A stretch of 64,000 bases of DNA from Rhodospirillum rubrum ATCC 11170 (GCF_000013085.1 NC_007643.1:2093001-2157000), one strand, 5' to 3'; positions 8,014 to 17,121 are shown, numbered from the stretch's first letter. Numbers and translations: made by a program. The notes: generated from the sequence alone by a model not told the origin.

Positions 8014-10654
8014 CGACGGCCGCCGGCGCCGCGCTTAAGGCGTCGAGGGCGAGAAGGCGCCGGGCCACCGTTTCGCCGGGCTCGGGGTAGGCCATCAGGT
8101 AGCCCTGAACCACATCGCAGCCCTCGCGCCGCAGATAGGCCATCTGCTCGGGCGTTTCCACCCCCTCGGCGATGACCTCGAGACCCAGGCTGTGGCCCAG
8201 GTTGATGATGGCGCGGGCGATCACCGCGTCGTTGCCGTCTTCGGTCACGTCGCGGACGAAGGATTGATCGACCTTTAATTTATCGACCCGGAACAGCTTC
8301 AGATAGCCCAGCGAGGAATAGCCGGTGCCGAAGTCGTCGATCGACAGGCGGATGCCGGCCTGCGACAGCGCCGTCAATTGGGCGACCGCCTGATCGGCGT
8401 CTTGCATCAGCATGCTTTCCGTCAGCTCCAGTTCCAGATCCTCGGGCGGCACGCCATGCTGGGCGAGCAGGTCGGTCACCCGCTCGACCAGCCCCTTCTG
8501 GCGGAACTGCACGGCCGACATATTGACGGCGATGGTCAGCCGGCCGCAGCCCGCCGCCCGCCAGCGGGCGTATTCGGCGAGCGCGGTTCCCAGCACCCAA
8601 TCGCCCAAGGCCAGGATCAGCCCGCTGTCTTCGGCCACCGGAATGAAGCGGGTGGGCGGAATGGCGCCAAGCGTCGGATGGGTCCAGCGGGCCAGGGCTT
8701 CGGCCCCCACCGGCCGGCCGCTTTCGATGCAGAACTGCAGCTGGTAGTGCAAGAACAGCTGATCGCCCGAGTCGAGCGCCCGGCGCAGATCTTCTTCCAA
8801 ACTGAGACGAACGGCGGCTTCGGCGTTCATTTCATTGGAGAAGAAGCAGCAGGAGTCATCGCCCGACTTGACCGCCCGATACATCGCCATATCGGCGTTC
8901 TTCATCAGATTATCGGGATCGGTGCCATCCTGGGGATAGATGGCGATGCCGACATTGGCGCCGATCACCACTTCGCGCCCCCCGAGATCAACGGGGGTGC
9001 GGATGACGTCGATCAGCCGGCGGGCCAGCGAGGCGGCGGAATCGGCGCTGGTCAGCGCCGTCTGGATCAGGGCGAATTCATCACCGCCGACCCGGGCCAC
9101 CGTATCGGCCTCCTCGGCGGCGGCATTGATGCGCGAGGCGATGGTCATCAGCAGATGATCGCCGGCGGCATGGCCCAAGGTGTCGTTGACCAGACTGAAC
9201 TGATCAAGATCGATGAACATCACCGCCAGACCGCCATGGCCGCGCCGGGCCTGGACGACGGCCTGATAAAGCCGGTCGCGAAACAGCACGCGGTTGGGCA
9301 ACCGCGTCAGGGTATCGTAGTTCGATAGATAGCGGATGCGTTCCTCGGCCTTCTTGCGCGCCGTCACATCCTCATCGACGGCGACCAGATGGCTGAGGCG
9401 GCCGCTAGCGTCGACGATCGGCGTGATCGTCTTGTCAACGATATAGGTCCGCCCGTCACGGTGGGTTTCGTGGATTTCCCCGCGCCACACCTGACCGGCG
9501 CGCAGCGTCGGCCAGGCTTCGATCGCCGTCGGGTTCGCCGCCGATGGCCCGGCGAGAACGGCCGGGAGGGTGCCGATGATCTGATCGCGCTCGTAGCCCG
9601 ACAGCAGATGATAGGCCTCGTTGACCCATTCCACCCGGCCTTCCCCATCGGTGATGACGATGGCGTTGGCCGCGGCGGCGATGGCGGCGCTTTGCAGGCG
9701 CATCAGGGATTGGCCGCGCTCGTAGACGATGGCCTCGCCCAGACGGGGGCCCAGGGCCTCCAGGGCGCGCGACAGGGCGGGAGAGGGCGCCTCGCCATGG
9801 CCGCGCAGGCACAAAACCGCCACCACCTCGCCGCGCGCGCGCAGCCCTACACAATAGGCCCGCCCCAAGGGAACGCCCGGCGCCCAGGTCGGGGCCGCCC
9901 AGCCTTCGCCGGCATCATCGCTCTGCGCCCGGCCCGAGCGCAGCGTGCGGCCGGCCACCCCCTGGGTTCCCTCGTCCCCCCTGCCCTCGGGATAGGCGCT
10001 CAAACGCGCCGCCTCGCTGCCGCCTTTGCCAACGACAAGAAGGCCTTCGGGGCGGGGCACGCCGATCCACAACAACGGCAATCCGAAAGCCCGGGCGACC
10101 CGCTCGCACAGATCATTGGCGAGATCGCCCAGCGACGTTCCGGCCAGAAGGTGGCCGTCGATGACCCGCAGCCAGTCGTCAACCTCGGTGAGGCGGATCT
10201 GTTCGCTGATGTCGCGCAGCACCAGAACCGTGCGCGTCCCCGCCGGCCCGGTGGTCTCGCTCAGTAGGGCGCCAAGGGTCGACGCCAAGGCCTCCTCGCG
10301 GCCGGTCGCTGGCAGCCGGCACCATAGGCCCAGCGAGGAGGCCAGACGGTCCTTGCCCTCGAGCACGCTCTCAAGACCGGGAAGCAACCGGCGGGCCGAC
10401 TTACCGACGGCGGCCTCGCCCTCCTGGCCGGTCATCCGTTGGGCGGCGCGATTGAGGGCGCTGACCCGGCCGCCGTCGTCAAGCACGATCAACCCATCGG
10501 AGAGGCCCAAGAAAATCTCGGCGTCTTCCCTGGCCCGTCGGTCGGGGCCTTTCGCCTGATTGCGCCGCACCAGGGCGACCAGAATGGTAATCGCGCCCGC
10601 CGTCGTGGCGGCGGTCAACAGGGCGGCCCAGAAAGACGGGTCCTCGAAGGTCAT
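7994..10654 (-). CDS. Membrane-anchored PAS-GGDEF-EAL cyclic-di-GMP protein
   Basis: This 886-residue protein begins with one transmembrane helix (about residues 8-28, [20 protein letters not shown]), followed by PAS (about 40-145), a GAF-like region (about 165-310), a second PAS/PAC (about 325-440), then GGDEF and EAL domains. The synthase motif is intact ([10 protein letters not shown]) and so are the phosphodiesterase motifs ([30 protein letters not shown]). The inhibitory RxxD site normally found five residues before GGDEF is absent (EEAD there). Either activity, or both, is possible. Its stop overlaps the end of the convergent Pat-like gene by 20 bases. Confidence 0.92.
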   Translation of the reverse strand: MTFEDPSFWAALLTAATTAGAITILVALVRRNQAKGPDRRAREDAEIFLGLSDGLIVLDDGGRVSALNRAAQRMTGQEGEAAVGKSARRLLPGLESVLEGKDRLASSLGLWCRLPATGREEALASTLGALLSETTGPAGTRTVLVLRDISEQIRLTEVDDWLRVIDGHLLAGTSLGDLANDLCERVARAFGLPLLWIGVPRPEGLLVVGKGGSEAARLSAYPEGRGDEGTQGVAGRTLRSGRAQSDDAGEGWAAPTWAPGVPLGRAYCVGLRARGEVVAVLCLRGHGEAPSPALSRALEALGPRLGEAIVYERGQSLMRLQSAAIAAAANAIVITDGEGRVEWVNEAYHLLSGYERDQIIGTLPAVLAGPSAANPTAIEAWPTLRAGQVWRGEIHETHRDGRTYIVDKTITPIVDASGRLSHLVAVDEDVTARKKAEERIRYLSNYDTLTRLPNRVLFRDRLYQAVVQARRGHGGLAVMFIDLDQFSLVNDTLGHAAGDHLLMTIASRINAAAEEADTVARVGGDEFALIQTALTSADSAASLARRLIDVIRTPVDLGGREVVIGANVGIAIYPQDGTDPDNLMKNADMAMYRAVKSGDDSCCFFSNEMNAEAAVRLSLEEDLRRALDSGDQLFLHYQLQFCIESGRPVGAEALARWTHPTLGAIPPTRFIPVAEDSGLILALGDWVLGTALAEYARWRAAGCGRLTIAVNMSAVQFRQKGLVERVTDLLAQHGVPPEDLELELTESMLMQDADQAVAQLTALSQAGIRLSIDDFGTGYSSLGYLKLFRVDKLKVDQSFVRDVTEDGNDAVIARAIINLGHSLGLEVIAEGVETPEQMAYLRREGCDVVQGYLMAYPEPGETVARRLLALDALSAAPAAVVMSRSD

Positions 10655-11029
10655 TGCAATAACTCGTCAGGAACCGACTGCCAGGATAGCGCGAACTGCC
10701 AACCGAGAACCGGGGTCGAAGGAAAAACGTCGCCCATATTACGTGGCGACCGCGCCAACGCAATCCCCACGACGCAAACGGCGGCGCATTCCTTTTTCCA
10801 AATCCCCTGCCTATTTCCCGGGATCAATCACGAGTGCGGCGCAAAACGAGAAAGGGGGCGCTCGCGGCGCCCTCTCGTCTTTCCTCACGCTATGGCAATC
10901 CCTGGATCGACGAGCGCGACTATCGCGGGAAACGGTATCTTGAGCCGCTTGCCCTAGACGGAATTCCGTATAAACTGCCCTCAAGCGGCAAGCAGTCGCC
11001 CCGGTCTCCTGGAAGAATGTTTCCAGAGC
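10655..11029. other. Intergenic region between GGDEF-EAL gene and the first stator pair
   Basis: This 375-base gap separates two divergent genes. It contains an interrupted hairpin at 10846-10878 (ACGAGA/TCTCGT outer arms, GGGCGC/GCGCCC inner arms) followed by CTTTCC, and a 12-base perfect palindrome at 10958-10969 that touches a TATAAA box. No coding sequence is supported. Confidence 0.6.
10958..10974 (+). promoter_or_regulatory. Palindrome overlapping a -10-like box before motA-like gene
   Basis: ACGGAATTCCGT (10958-10969) is a perfect 12-base palindrome whose last T begins TATAAA (10969-10974). The stator pair starts 56 bases further on. A second pair of inverted arms, GCCGCTTG (10944-10951) and CAAGCGGC (10982-10989), brackets the region. 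No -35 box at ideal spacing is visible, so an activator or repressor site is plausible but unproven. Confidence 0.4.
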
Positions 11030-11857
11030 GTGATAATCTCGAATTGGCTTTCGCCCATGTCACTCGCGACGATTCTCGGCGTACTCTTCGGCTTCGGTCT
11101 GTTCTGCCTCTCCGTCATCCTGTCCACCGATAATTATCTCTTATTCCTCAAGGGAGAGAGCTTTATCATGGTGGTCGGCGGAACGCTGGCCGCGGCGTTC
11201 GTCTCCTTCGAACCCCGCTATGTGGTCAGCGCGCTGCGCAGCATGGTGGCCATTCTTTTCAATCACGAGGTCTCGCGCTCGATCCTGACCCATGAAGTGG
11301 GCCGCGTCATCCGCTGGGGCTATATCATCCAGAAAAACGGCCTGCCCGGCCTCGAGGCCGATGCCCAGAAAGTTCGCAAGCAAGATCGATTCCTCAGCTA
11401 TGGCCTTGATCTGGTGGTCACCGGCTATACGGGAACCGAAGTGCGCGAAATTCTGGCCAATACGGTTGAGAACACCTTCCAAAGGCAGGTGGTTCCGGCG
11501 GAAATCCTGCGCAACATGGGTGGAACCGCCCCGGCCTTCGGCATGATCGGCACCCTGGTCGGCCTGATCATCATGTTCGACAGCATGGGCAGCAATCCGG
11601 GCAGCATGGGCGCCGGCCTCGCCGTCGCCCTGACCGCCACGCTGTATGGCCTGTTGTCGGCCCGCCTGCTCTTCCTGCCCGCCGCCTCCAAGGTCAAGCA
11701 GCGCGAAGAGCTGATCCGCTATCGCAATTATCTTCTGGCCGAGGGCCTCGCCCTTCTCGCCGAGCGCAAAAGCCCGCGCTACATCCAAGACCGGATGAAC
11801 AGCTACCTTGATCCGTCGATCCACTTCAGCATCGATCGGGTCCGCATCAAGGAGTAA
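11030..11857 (+). CDS. PomA/MotA-type flagellar stator subunit (first pair)
   Basis: A 275-residue inner-membrane protein with four hydrophobic helices. The cytoplasmic loop between helices 2 and 3 and the helix-3 signature GTAPAFGMIGTLVGLIIMF followed by MGAGLAVALTATLYGLL closely match the PomA subclass of stators, which form ion channels that drive the flagellar motor; many PomA-type stators use sodium, but the ion cannot be read here. The GTG at 11030 and the ATG at 11057 (MSLATILG) are both possible starts; the ATG gives the more typical N-terminus. The MotB/PomB-like partner starts 6 bases downstream, so the two are an operon. It is clearly different from the second MotA at 48079. Confidence 0.88.
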   Translation: MIISNWLSPMSLATILGVLFGFGLFCLSVILSTDNYLLFLKGESFIMVVGGTLAAAFVSFEPRYVVSALRSMVAILFNHEVSRSILTHEVGRVIRWGYIIQKNGLPGLEADAQKVRKQDRFLSYGLDLVVTGYTGTEVREILANTVENTFQRQVVPAEILRNMGGTAPAFGMIGTLVGLIIMFDSMGSNPGSMGAGLAVALTATLYGLLSARLLFLPAASKVKQREELIRYRNYLLAEGLALLAERKSPRYIQDRMNSYLDPSIHFSIDRVRIKE

Positions 11858-11863
11858 GCGAAG

Positions 11864-12553
11864 ATGATGGGTCAAAGCGGCGGCGGTCGCCACCATGACG
11901 CCCCGGAGCACGACGATACCGACGCCTGGCTGATCAGCTTCGCCGATATGTCGTGCCTGCTGCTTGGCTTCTTCGCCATGCTCGCCTCGATTTCCAGCGT
12001 CGATCTGGTTCAATACGAAAAGGTCAAGGCCGGCATCCAGGAAAGCATCGGCAGCCGCGAGGTGACCAAGCCGATCGAGGAGTTGCGCCAGCAAACCGGC
12101 GACGTCATCAAAAGCCTGCAGGTCGAAGACGTGGTCGGGCTTGGCCAGGACCAGCAGGGGCTGGTCATCGAATTCGCCTCCAGCGCCTTTTACGAACCGG
12201 GCTCGGCCGATATCCGCCCCACCGCCATCCCGGTGCTTGAACAGGTGATCGCCACCTTGAACGAGCCGCGCTATCAGGGGTTCCAGATCGAGATTCAGGG
12301 CCACACCGACGATATCCCGATCAACACCGCCCAATATCCATCGAATTGGGAGCTGTCGGGGGCGCGGGCGACCCGCGTGCTGCGCTTCATGCTTGACCAG
12401 GGGGTGGCCAAGGAACGGGTTCTGGCCATCGCCTATGCCGATGTGGCGCCCAAGGTGCCCAATCGCACCCCGGAGGGGCAGGCGATCCCGCTTAATCAGG
12501 AACTCAACCGCCGCATCGCCGTCCGCGTCTTCCCGCGGGCCATCCCCAAATAA
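11864..12553 (+). CDS. PomB/MotB-type stator subunit (first pair)
   Basis: This 229-residue partner of the preceding gene has one N-terminal transmembrane helix beginning ISFADMSCLLLGFFAML, where Asp28 corresponds to the ion-carrying aspartate of PomB/MotB. A plug/linker region (about 48-100) and an OmpA-like peptidoglycan-binding domain (about 105-225) follow, with the signatures IEIQGHTDDIPI, NWELSGARATRVLRFM and LNRRIAVRV. AAGGAG lies upstream of ATG 11864, and ATG 11867 is an equally possible start. It is short for the family because of a compact linker. It converges on the small membrane protein gene at 12578. Confidence 0.88.
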   Translation: MMGQSGGGRHHDAPEHDDTDAWLISFADMSCLLLGFFAMLASISSVDLVQYEKVKAGIQESIGSREVTKPIEELRQQTGDVIKSLQVEDVVGLGQDQQGLVIEFASSAFYEPGSADIRPTAIPVLEQVIATLNEPRYQGFQIEIQGHTDDIPINTAQYPSNWELSGARATRVLRFMLDQGVAKERVLAIAYADVAPKVPNRTPEGQAIPLNQELNRRIAVRVFPRAIPK

Positions 12554-12577
12554 GGACGGCCCGCGAGGCCCGGGGTA

Positions 12578-12931
12578 TCAGGCCCGCCCGCCGCGCTTGG
12601 CCAGCACCTCGGCCAAGCCCATCGCCCCCAGCGCCACCACGACATGGGCGGTTTGAACCAGCCACAGGCCGCCCCCCAGGTCGACCTGAAGCTGGAGGAT
12701 GCCCAGGACCGGCAGGAGCAGGCCGGCGATCGCCGCCAGCACGGCGGCCCGCGGCGCCCCCGTCCGGCCAAGGAAAGCCAGCACCCACAGGGCGAGGATC
12801 AGAAGGACGCCCAGCGTCATATGGGCATGGATCGGCACCAGACCGGGCGCGAAAACAAAGAGCGCCCCCAGGCAAAGCGCAAGAACGCCGCTGCCGCGAA
12901 CAACATTTTTTGCAACTGAAACAACGCTCAT
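12578..12931 (-). CDS. Small four-helix membrane protein of unknown function
   Basis: A 117-residue hydrophobic protein with four predicted membrane helices (about residues 13-30, 37-54, 63-82 and 88-108) and a His-Ala-His in the first loop (VPIHAHMTLG). I do not recognise the family. It carries a good Shine-Dalgarno (AAGGA nine bases before the ATG). It lies 50 bases downstream of the ECF sigma factor gene on the same strand, so it may be part of the same module, either as a target or as a co-regulated membrane component. The codon use is like its neighbours. Confidence 0.65.
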   Translation of the reverse strand: MSVVSVAKNVVRGSGVLALCLGALFVFAPGLVPIHAHMTLGVLLILALWVLAFLGRTGAPRAAVLAAIAGLLLPVLGILQLQVDLGGGLWLVQTAHVVVALGAMGLAEVLAKRGGRA

Positions 12932-12981
12932 CGTGACATCCTTAAAAGGTTAGGGGAATGCGGTGAGGCCGGCCGGCCCGG

Positions 12982-13527
12982 TTATCCACGCGATCGTTCG
13001 TCGCTCAAAAGCCGGCGCAGCGCGGTGGTCGCCCGACTTTTGCGGGCGAGTAAGGTGCCGATGGGCTGGCCCCAGGCTTCCGACAGGGCGCGGAAGGTCC
13101 AGCCCTCGACTTCAACGGCGATCCACACCGCCCGCTCGCCCGGACTGAGGCGTTCCAGCGCCCAGCCGATGCGCGCCAGCGCCTCGCGGGTAAGGACCTG
13201 GGCCTCGGGGTTGGGGGCCGGATCGACCAGGACTCCGGCGTCTGCGGATTCAAAGTCGCGCTCCGCCGCCGGCCGCGACCGTCGCCGACGGAACAGATCG
13301 ATAATGGCATTGCCAAGCGCCCGGTAAAGATAAGCCGTCATGGTTTCAACCTGTTCGGGAAGATCGGCGCGTTCGACCAGCCGCAGCACCAGATCCGAGA
13401 CCACGTCCTCGGCTTCTTCGGCCGCCGCGCCGCCCAGTTTGGCGCGCACGTAGCGAACGAAGCGGGCGCGGTCCTTTTCCAGCGCTTCGGCCAGAACCGG
13501 CGAGCCGCGCCTTTCGCGCCCGCTCAT
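12982..13527 (-). CDS. ECF-type RNA polymerase sigma factor
   Basis: A 181-residue sigma-70 family protein with only regions 2 and 4. Region 2 spans about residues 18-85 (ARFVRYVRAKLG, AEDVVSDLVLRL, then AYLYRALGNAIIDLFRRRR, the core-binding and -10-recognition helices). Region 4 is at about 120-175 (IGWALERLSPGERAVWIAVE, then the recognition helix FRALSEAWGQPIGTLLARKS). The ATG at 13527 was chosen because it lies 4 bases after the stop of the upstream membrane-protein gene and gives a normal length; ATG 13551 would overlap that gene. The translational proximity to a membrane protein suggests an anti-sigma/sigma pair. Confidence 0.85.
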   Translation of the reverse strand: MSGRERRGSPVLAEALEKDRARFVRYVRAKLGGAAAEEAEDVVSDLVLRLVERADLPEQVETMTAYLYRALGNAIIDLFRRRRSRPAAERDFESADAGVLVDPAPNPEAQVLTREALARIGWALERLSPGERAVWIAVEVEGWTFRALSEAWGQPIGTLLARKSRATTALRRLLSDERSRG

Positions 13528-13531
13528 CGGC

Positions 13532-13966
13532 TTACCCGCGCTCCGCGTCATCGGTTCGGGCAAGATAGGCGTGATAGGCCCCTTCCCCCTCCGCCCGCCA
13601 CCACGCCCCCCAGGCATCCTCGGCGGGCACCGGCAGCCGCGTTTCCGGGGCGGGCGCCGTGCGTTTGAAAGGGGCAAGGCGGCGGCCGGACTCGGCGTGG
13701 CGATAGCCGTGGGTCAGCCGGCCGGTCAGCAGGCGGGCGAACACCAACAGGGCGACGCCTTGGCCATAATCAAGGGCGGGCAGATTGAAGACGGCGGGGA
13801 AGATCTGATTCCAAGCCAGCATCACCACCCCGCCAAAAACCACGGCCAGGGTAAAAGTGACCAACAGCCCCAACCCCGCATGAGCAAGGATCAGCAGCAG
13901 AGGCGAGAGCTTGGGGCCTTCGCCGTCCTTGGGCGCGCCAGCAGGACATGACAAGCCGGTCCTCAT
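13532..13966 (-). CDS. Two-helix membrane protein paired with the ECF sigma factor (possible anti-sigma factor)
   Basis: This 144-residue protein has a short N-terminal segment, then two membrane helices (about residues 22-52 and 62-82) with the motif MLAWNQIFPAVFNLPALDY between them, and a soluble C-terminal tail rich in Trp, Pro and charged residues. A W-N-x-hydrophobic-x-P-x-x-F-G/N pattern like this is common in small membrane proteins encoded beside ECF sigma factors and is often annotated as hypothetical. GGGAGGG precedes ATG 13966. It is first in the unit and its stop is 4 bases before the sigma factor start. An anti-sigma role is inferred only from position and topology. Confidence 0.7.
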   Translation of the reverse strand: MRTGLSCPAGAPKDGEGPKLSPLLLILAHAGLGLLVTFTLAVVFGGVVMLAWNQIFPAVFNLPALDYGQGVALLVFARLLTGRLTHGYRHAESGRRLAPFKRTAPAPETRLPVPAEDAWGAWWRAEGEGAYHAYLARTDDAERG

Positions 13967-14161
13967 ATCATCACCCTCCCCCGCCCGGAAACTCTAACGC
14001 GGCGGGGCGACGACGGCCGCCACCGTGATGGGGTGGTGTCCTTGGGTTCCATGGAGGGATCTTTCCGCGAAGGGCGCGGCCGGGACTGGCCGTGCGGTCA
14101 TCGGCAATGACGCGCGGGGAGCACGGTTTATTGCAAAAAAGCCGGATAAATTTCCCCCGCC

Positions 14162-15010
14162 CTAACGCCCGGCCTGGGTGACCACCCCGCTGTCGAGGGC
14201 GATGGTCATCCCCTCGCGGGCGACCAGCGTGCCGCCCCAGGCGGCGCGGGCCGCGGTTTCGATGGCGGCCATGGCGGCGTCGTCGTGATCGGGATCGTGG
14301 TGGAAGATCACCAGATGGCGGGCCCCCGCCTGTCGGCAAAGCCGTACCCCCTCCTCCCAGGTCGAATGTCCCCAGCCCCGGTGGGCGGCAAACTCGCGAT
14401 CCGTATAGGTCGAGTCGTAAAGGACATAATCGGCCCCGGCGATCAGCTCAAGCAGCCCGGCATCGGGCTGACCCGGCCGATGTTCGGTATCGGTGACATA
14501 ACATACGACCCGGCCGCCATGCTCGAAGCGATAGGCGGTGGCGCCGCCGGGATGGTTGAGCGCGGCGGTGCGCACCTTGATGCGCTCAAACAGCGTGAAG
14601 GCCGTCGCCGCCGGCAGGTCATGAAAAACTTTTTGCGCGCGCAACTGGTCCAGGGAAAGCGGAAACATCGGACGGGACATCAAGTTATCGAGCAACTGGC
14701 GGATGCTGGCGCCCTCGATCGGGCCGGCGAAGATATCCAGGCGCACCGCCCGATCATGGGCCGGGGCGAAAAACGGAAAGCCTTCGATATGGTCGCGGTG
14801 GACATGGCTAAACAGCAAGGCAAGGCGGCTAACGCCGCGCAGGGCCGCCGAGGCGCCGAGGGCGCGGATGCCGGTGCCGGCATCAAGGATCACCGTTTGC
14901 CCGCCCAGGCCAAGGGCGACGCAGCTGGTATTGCCGCCATAAGCCATATGGCCGGGAAACGGGCAAGCGATGGAGCCGCGCACGCCCCAGAAGGTGATGG
15001 TATCGCTCAT
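14162..15010 (-). CDS. MBL-fold metallo-hydrolase
   Basis: A 282-residue metallo-beta-lactamase-fold protein. The N-terminus ITFWGVRGSIACPFP and NTSCV block are typical of the subgroup sometimes fused to response regulators and of phosphodiesterase-like members. The metal-binding motif is FSHVHRDHIEGFPFF (His-x-His-x-Asp-His) at about residues 89-103; further ligands are NHPGG (His), CYVTDTEH (Asp) and VIFHHDPDHDD (His). The substrate is unknown. Its ATG overlaps the stop of the SAM hydroxide adenosyltransferase gene (ATGA), which suggests coupled translation and a linked role. Confidence 0.85.
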   Translation of the reverse strand: MSDTITFWGVRGSIACPFPGHMAYGGNTSCVALGLGGQTVILDAGTGIRALGASAALRGVSRLALLFSHVHRDHIEGFPFFAPAHDRAVRLDIFAGPIEGASIRQLLDNLMSRPMFPLSLDQLRAQKVFHDLPAATAFTLFERIKVRTAALNHPGGATAYRFEHGGRVVCYVTDTEHRPGQPDAGLLELIAGADYVLYDSTYTDREFAAHRGWGHSTWEEGVRLCRQAGARHLVIFHHDPDHDDAAMAAIETAARAAWGGTLVAREGMTIALDSGVVTQAGR

Positions 15011-15765
15011 GGCGCGGGGTCGTTTTCAAGGGCGGCGGCTTGAACGAGAACGGGCGAGCCGAGCTGCAGGCCCAGCCGCTGATCGGCGCGGCCACGACTG
15101 ACGGCGATTTCCAGCAAGCCATTGGCGTTGGTATAAAAAAAAGCCGACCCGGGGGCGACGTCGCCAAAGGTCCGCGCCCGTTTGATCGGGCGCTCGCCCA
15201 CCTTGATCACCCCGGTCCCAGGGTATTTGCTCGCCCGCAGGCCGGTCATGGCGTTGCCATAGCTGTCGATATAGACGATGTGGGGCAGATCATCGGGCCA
15301 GTCGGGGCGATCAAGGCTGGCGGGATCGATGGCGGCGACCAGTCCCGAGCGGTCGCCGCGCGCCAGGGCGCCAGCGGCCGGGGCGAAAACATCGCGGCCA
15401 TGGAACGAGGCGCTGGCCTGGGGCGGACAGGCAAGCGTCCAGGCCTCGGTGGTCAGGCCTCGGCGGACCAATGGGGCGAATAGGCCGTTGTCGGGGCCGA
15501 CCAGCCAGCGCCCGTCGACCCGCAGCGCCACGGCGCGGCGCTCGCCGCCAACCCCGGGATCGACCACGCCGATCACCACGCTGTCGGGCGGCAAGGGGCC
15601 AAGGTGGGCGGCCAGCGCATAGGCGGCGAGCTTGGGCTCGAAGGCCGGCAGATCGCTAAACAGATCGATTACCGCTACCCCCGGCGCCGCCGTCGCCAGC
15701 ACGGCGCGCATCTGGCCCATATAGGGGCCGGTCGATCCAAAATCGGTGGCGAGCGCGATCAGCAT
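15007..15765 (-). CDS. SAM hydroxide adenosyltransferase family protein (DUF62)
   Basis: This 252-residue protein starts at ATG 15765 (MLIALATDFGSTGPYMGQMR). Family members hydrolyse S-adenosylmethionine to adenosine and methionine, or are halogenases. Conserved pieces are TDFG with the early Asp, DPGVGGERR, VGPDNGLF and FHGRDVFAPAA, followed by the C-terminal barrel (YIDSYGNAMTGL, TFGDVAPGSAFFYTN, LEIAVSRGRADQRLGL). It lacks the long loop insertion of fluorinases and chlorinases as far as can be seen. The longer reading frame upstream (to 15885) is poor and was not used. It is coupled by an ATGA overlap to the MBL-fold gene. Confidence 0.85.
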   Translation of the reverse strand: MLIALATDFGSTGPYMGQMRAVLATAAPGVAVIDLFSDLPAFEPKLAAYALAAHLGPLPPDSVVIGVVDPGVGGERRAVALRVDGRWLVGPDNGLFAPLVRRGLTTEAWTLACPPQASASFHGRDVFAPAAGALARGDRSGLVAAIDPASLDRPDWPDDLPHIVYIDSYGNAMTGLRASKYPGTGVIKVGERPIKRARTFGDVAPGSAFFYTNANGLLEIAVSRGRADQRLGLQLGSPVLVQAAALENDPAP

Positions 15766-15932
15766 GGGGCTTTCCCTGGTGGTTTCCTCGCCGGCCGCCC
15801 GCCGATCGGAATTATCGGACGGCGGCACCGGCGAAATGCGAGGATAACGAGACAGAGCGACGACGGCGCCCCAAATCAATACCACGGCCGACCAAGCCCC
15901 TTGCTTTCCTTTTACAGAACGGACCCTTGCCC

Positions 15933-17099
15933 ATGAGCCTTCTCGATGCCTTCAAGCCCCTGCACGCCGGGATGATCGATTGGCGCCACGACATCCACCG
16001 CCACCCCGAGCTGGGCTATCAGGAAACCCGGACGGCGGCCAAGGTGGCGGGCCTGCTCCGCGGTTTCGGCTGTGACGCGGTGGTCGAACAGATCGGCGGC
16101 ACCGGCGTTGTCGGCGTGCTGCGCCAGGGCGACGGGCCGATGATCGGATTGCGTGCCGATATGGACGCCTTGCCGATTCCCGAGAGGAATGATTTCGATC
16201 ACCAAAGCGTTCACCCCGGGGTCATGCACGCCTGCGGTCACGACGGTCATACGGCGATGCTGTTGGGCGCGGCCCGTCATCTGGCGGCGACGCGGCGTTT
16301 CCAGGGCTCGGTGGTGTTCATTTTCCAACCGGCCGAGGAAGGTCTGGCCGGGGCGCGGGCGATGATCGAGGACGGCCTGTTCGAGCGTTGGCCGGTCGAG
16401 GCGGTCTATGGCCTTCATAACCTGCCCGGCTTGCCGGCGGGCAGCATCTCGGTCTCCCCCGGCCCGCAACTGGCCGCCGCCGACAAGCTGGTCATCGAGA
16501 TCACCGGCCGGGGCGCCCATGCCGCCGCCCCCGAACTGGCGCGCGACCCGGTTCTGGCCGGCGCCGCCGCCGTTCAGGCCCTGCAGCAGATCGTCTCGCG
16601 CAATGTCTCGCCGGCGGAAACGGCGGTGGTTTCCGTCACCTGCTTCAATGCCGGGGAAACCTTTAATGTTCTGCCCGACGGCGCGACGCTGAAAGGCACC
16701 GTGCGCTACTTCTCGTCGGAAACCGGCGATTTGGTGCGCAACCGCATCGCCCAGGTCCTCGAGGGCATCGCGCTGGCCCATGACGTATCGATCACCCTTG
16801 ATCTCCAGCGCGGCTATCCGGCCACGGTCAACAGCGCCCCCCAGGCCGATTTCGCCCGGGGCGTCGCCCGCGCCCTGCTTGGCGAGGATCTGGCCCCGCC
16901 CCAGGAGCCGCGGATGATCGCCGAGGATTTCTCGCTGATGCTCCAGGTCAAGCCCGGCGCCTTCGGCTTTATCGGCAATGGCCAAAGCCCCTCGCTCCAC
17001 AATCCGCGCTATGAGTTCAACGACGCCATCTTGCCCATTGGCGCCGCCTATTTCTGCGCCCTGGCCGAAACCGCCCTGCGGCGGCCCCCTCACGGATAA
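15933..17099 (+). CDS. M20-family amidohydrolase (hippurate/N-acyl-amino-acid hydrolase type)
   Basis: A 388-residue cytosolic metallopeptidase-like enzyme that removes an acyl group from an N-acyl amino acid; the exact substrate is not clear. The typical motifs are present: WRHDIHRHPELGYQE, GLRADMDALPI, HACGHDGHTAMLLGAA (metal ligands), IFQPAEEGLAGARAMI with catalytic Glu, LHNLPGLPAG, the dimerisation domain (ITGRGAHAAAPE) and the final ligand His in SLHNPRYEFND. ATG 15933 gives MSLLDAF; a TTG two codons upstream is the only alternative. It converges on the CoxG-like gene. Confidence 0.9.
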   Translation: MSLLDAFKPLHAGMIDWRHDIHRHPELGYQETRTAAKVAGLLRGFGCDAVVEQIGGTGVVGVLRQGDGPMIGLRADMDALPIPERNDFDHQSVHPGVMHACGHDGHTAMLLGAARHLAATRRFQGSVVFIFQPAEEGLAGARAMIEDGLFERWPVEAVYGLHNLPGLPAGSISVSPGPQLAAADKLVIEITGRGAHAAAPELARDPVLAGAAAVQALQQIVSRNVSPAETAVVSVTCFNAGETFNVLPDGATLKGTVRYFSSETGDLVRNRIAQVLEGIALAHDVSITLDLQRGYPATVNSAPQADFARGVARALLGEDLAPPQEPRMIAEDFSLMLQVKPGAFGFIGNGQSPSLHNPRYEFNDAILPIGAAYFCALAETALRRPPHG

Positions 17100-17121
17100 G
17101 GGGGCCACGGATAAGGGGGAT
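17092..17121. repeat. 15-bp tandem duplication at the M20 gene end
   Basis: ACGGATAAGGGGG occurs at 17092-17104 and again at 17107-17119, giving two adjacent 15-base units (the last two bases differ). The first copy contains the M20 gene stop codon (TAA, 17097-17099). It looks like a small slippage duplication in the intergenic gap. Confidence 0.65.

Noticed and set aside
10846-10878. Rho-independent terminator in the gap before the first stator pair
   Set aside because: The stem is interrupted by a 4-base bulge, the following T-run is short (CTTTCC), and both flanking genes are divergent, so there is no transcript to end.
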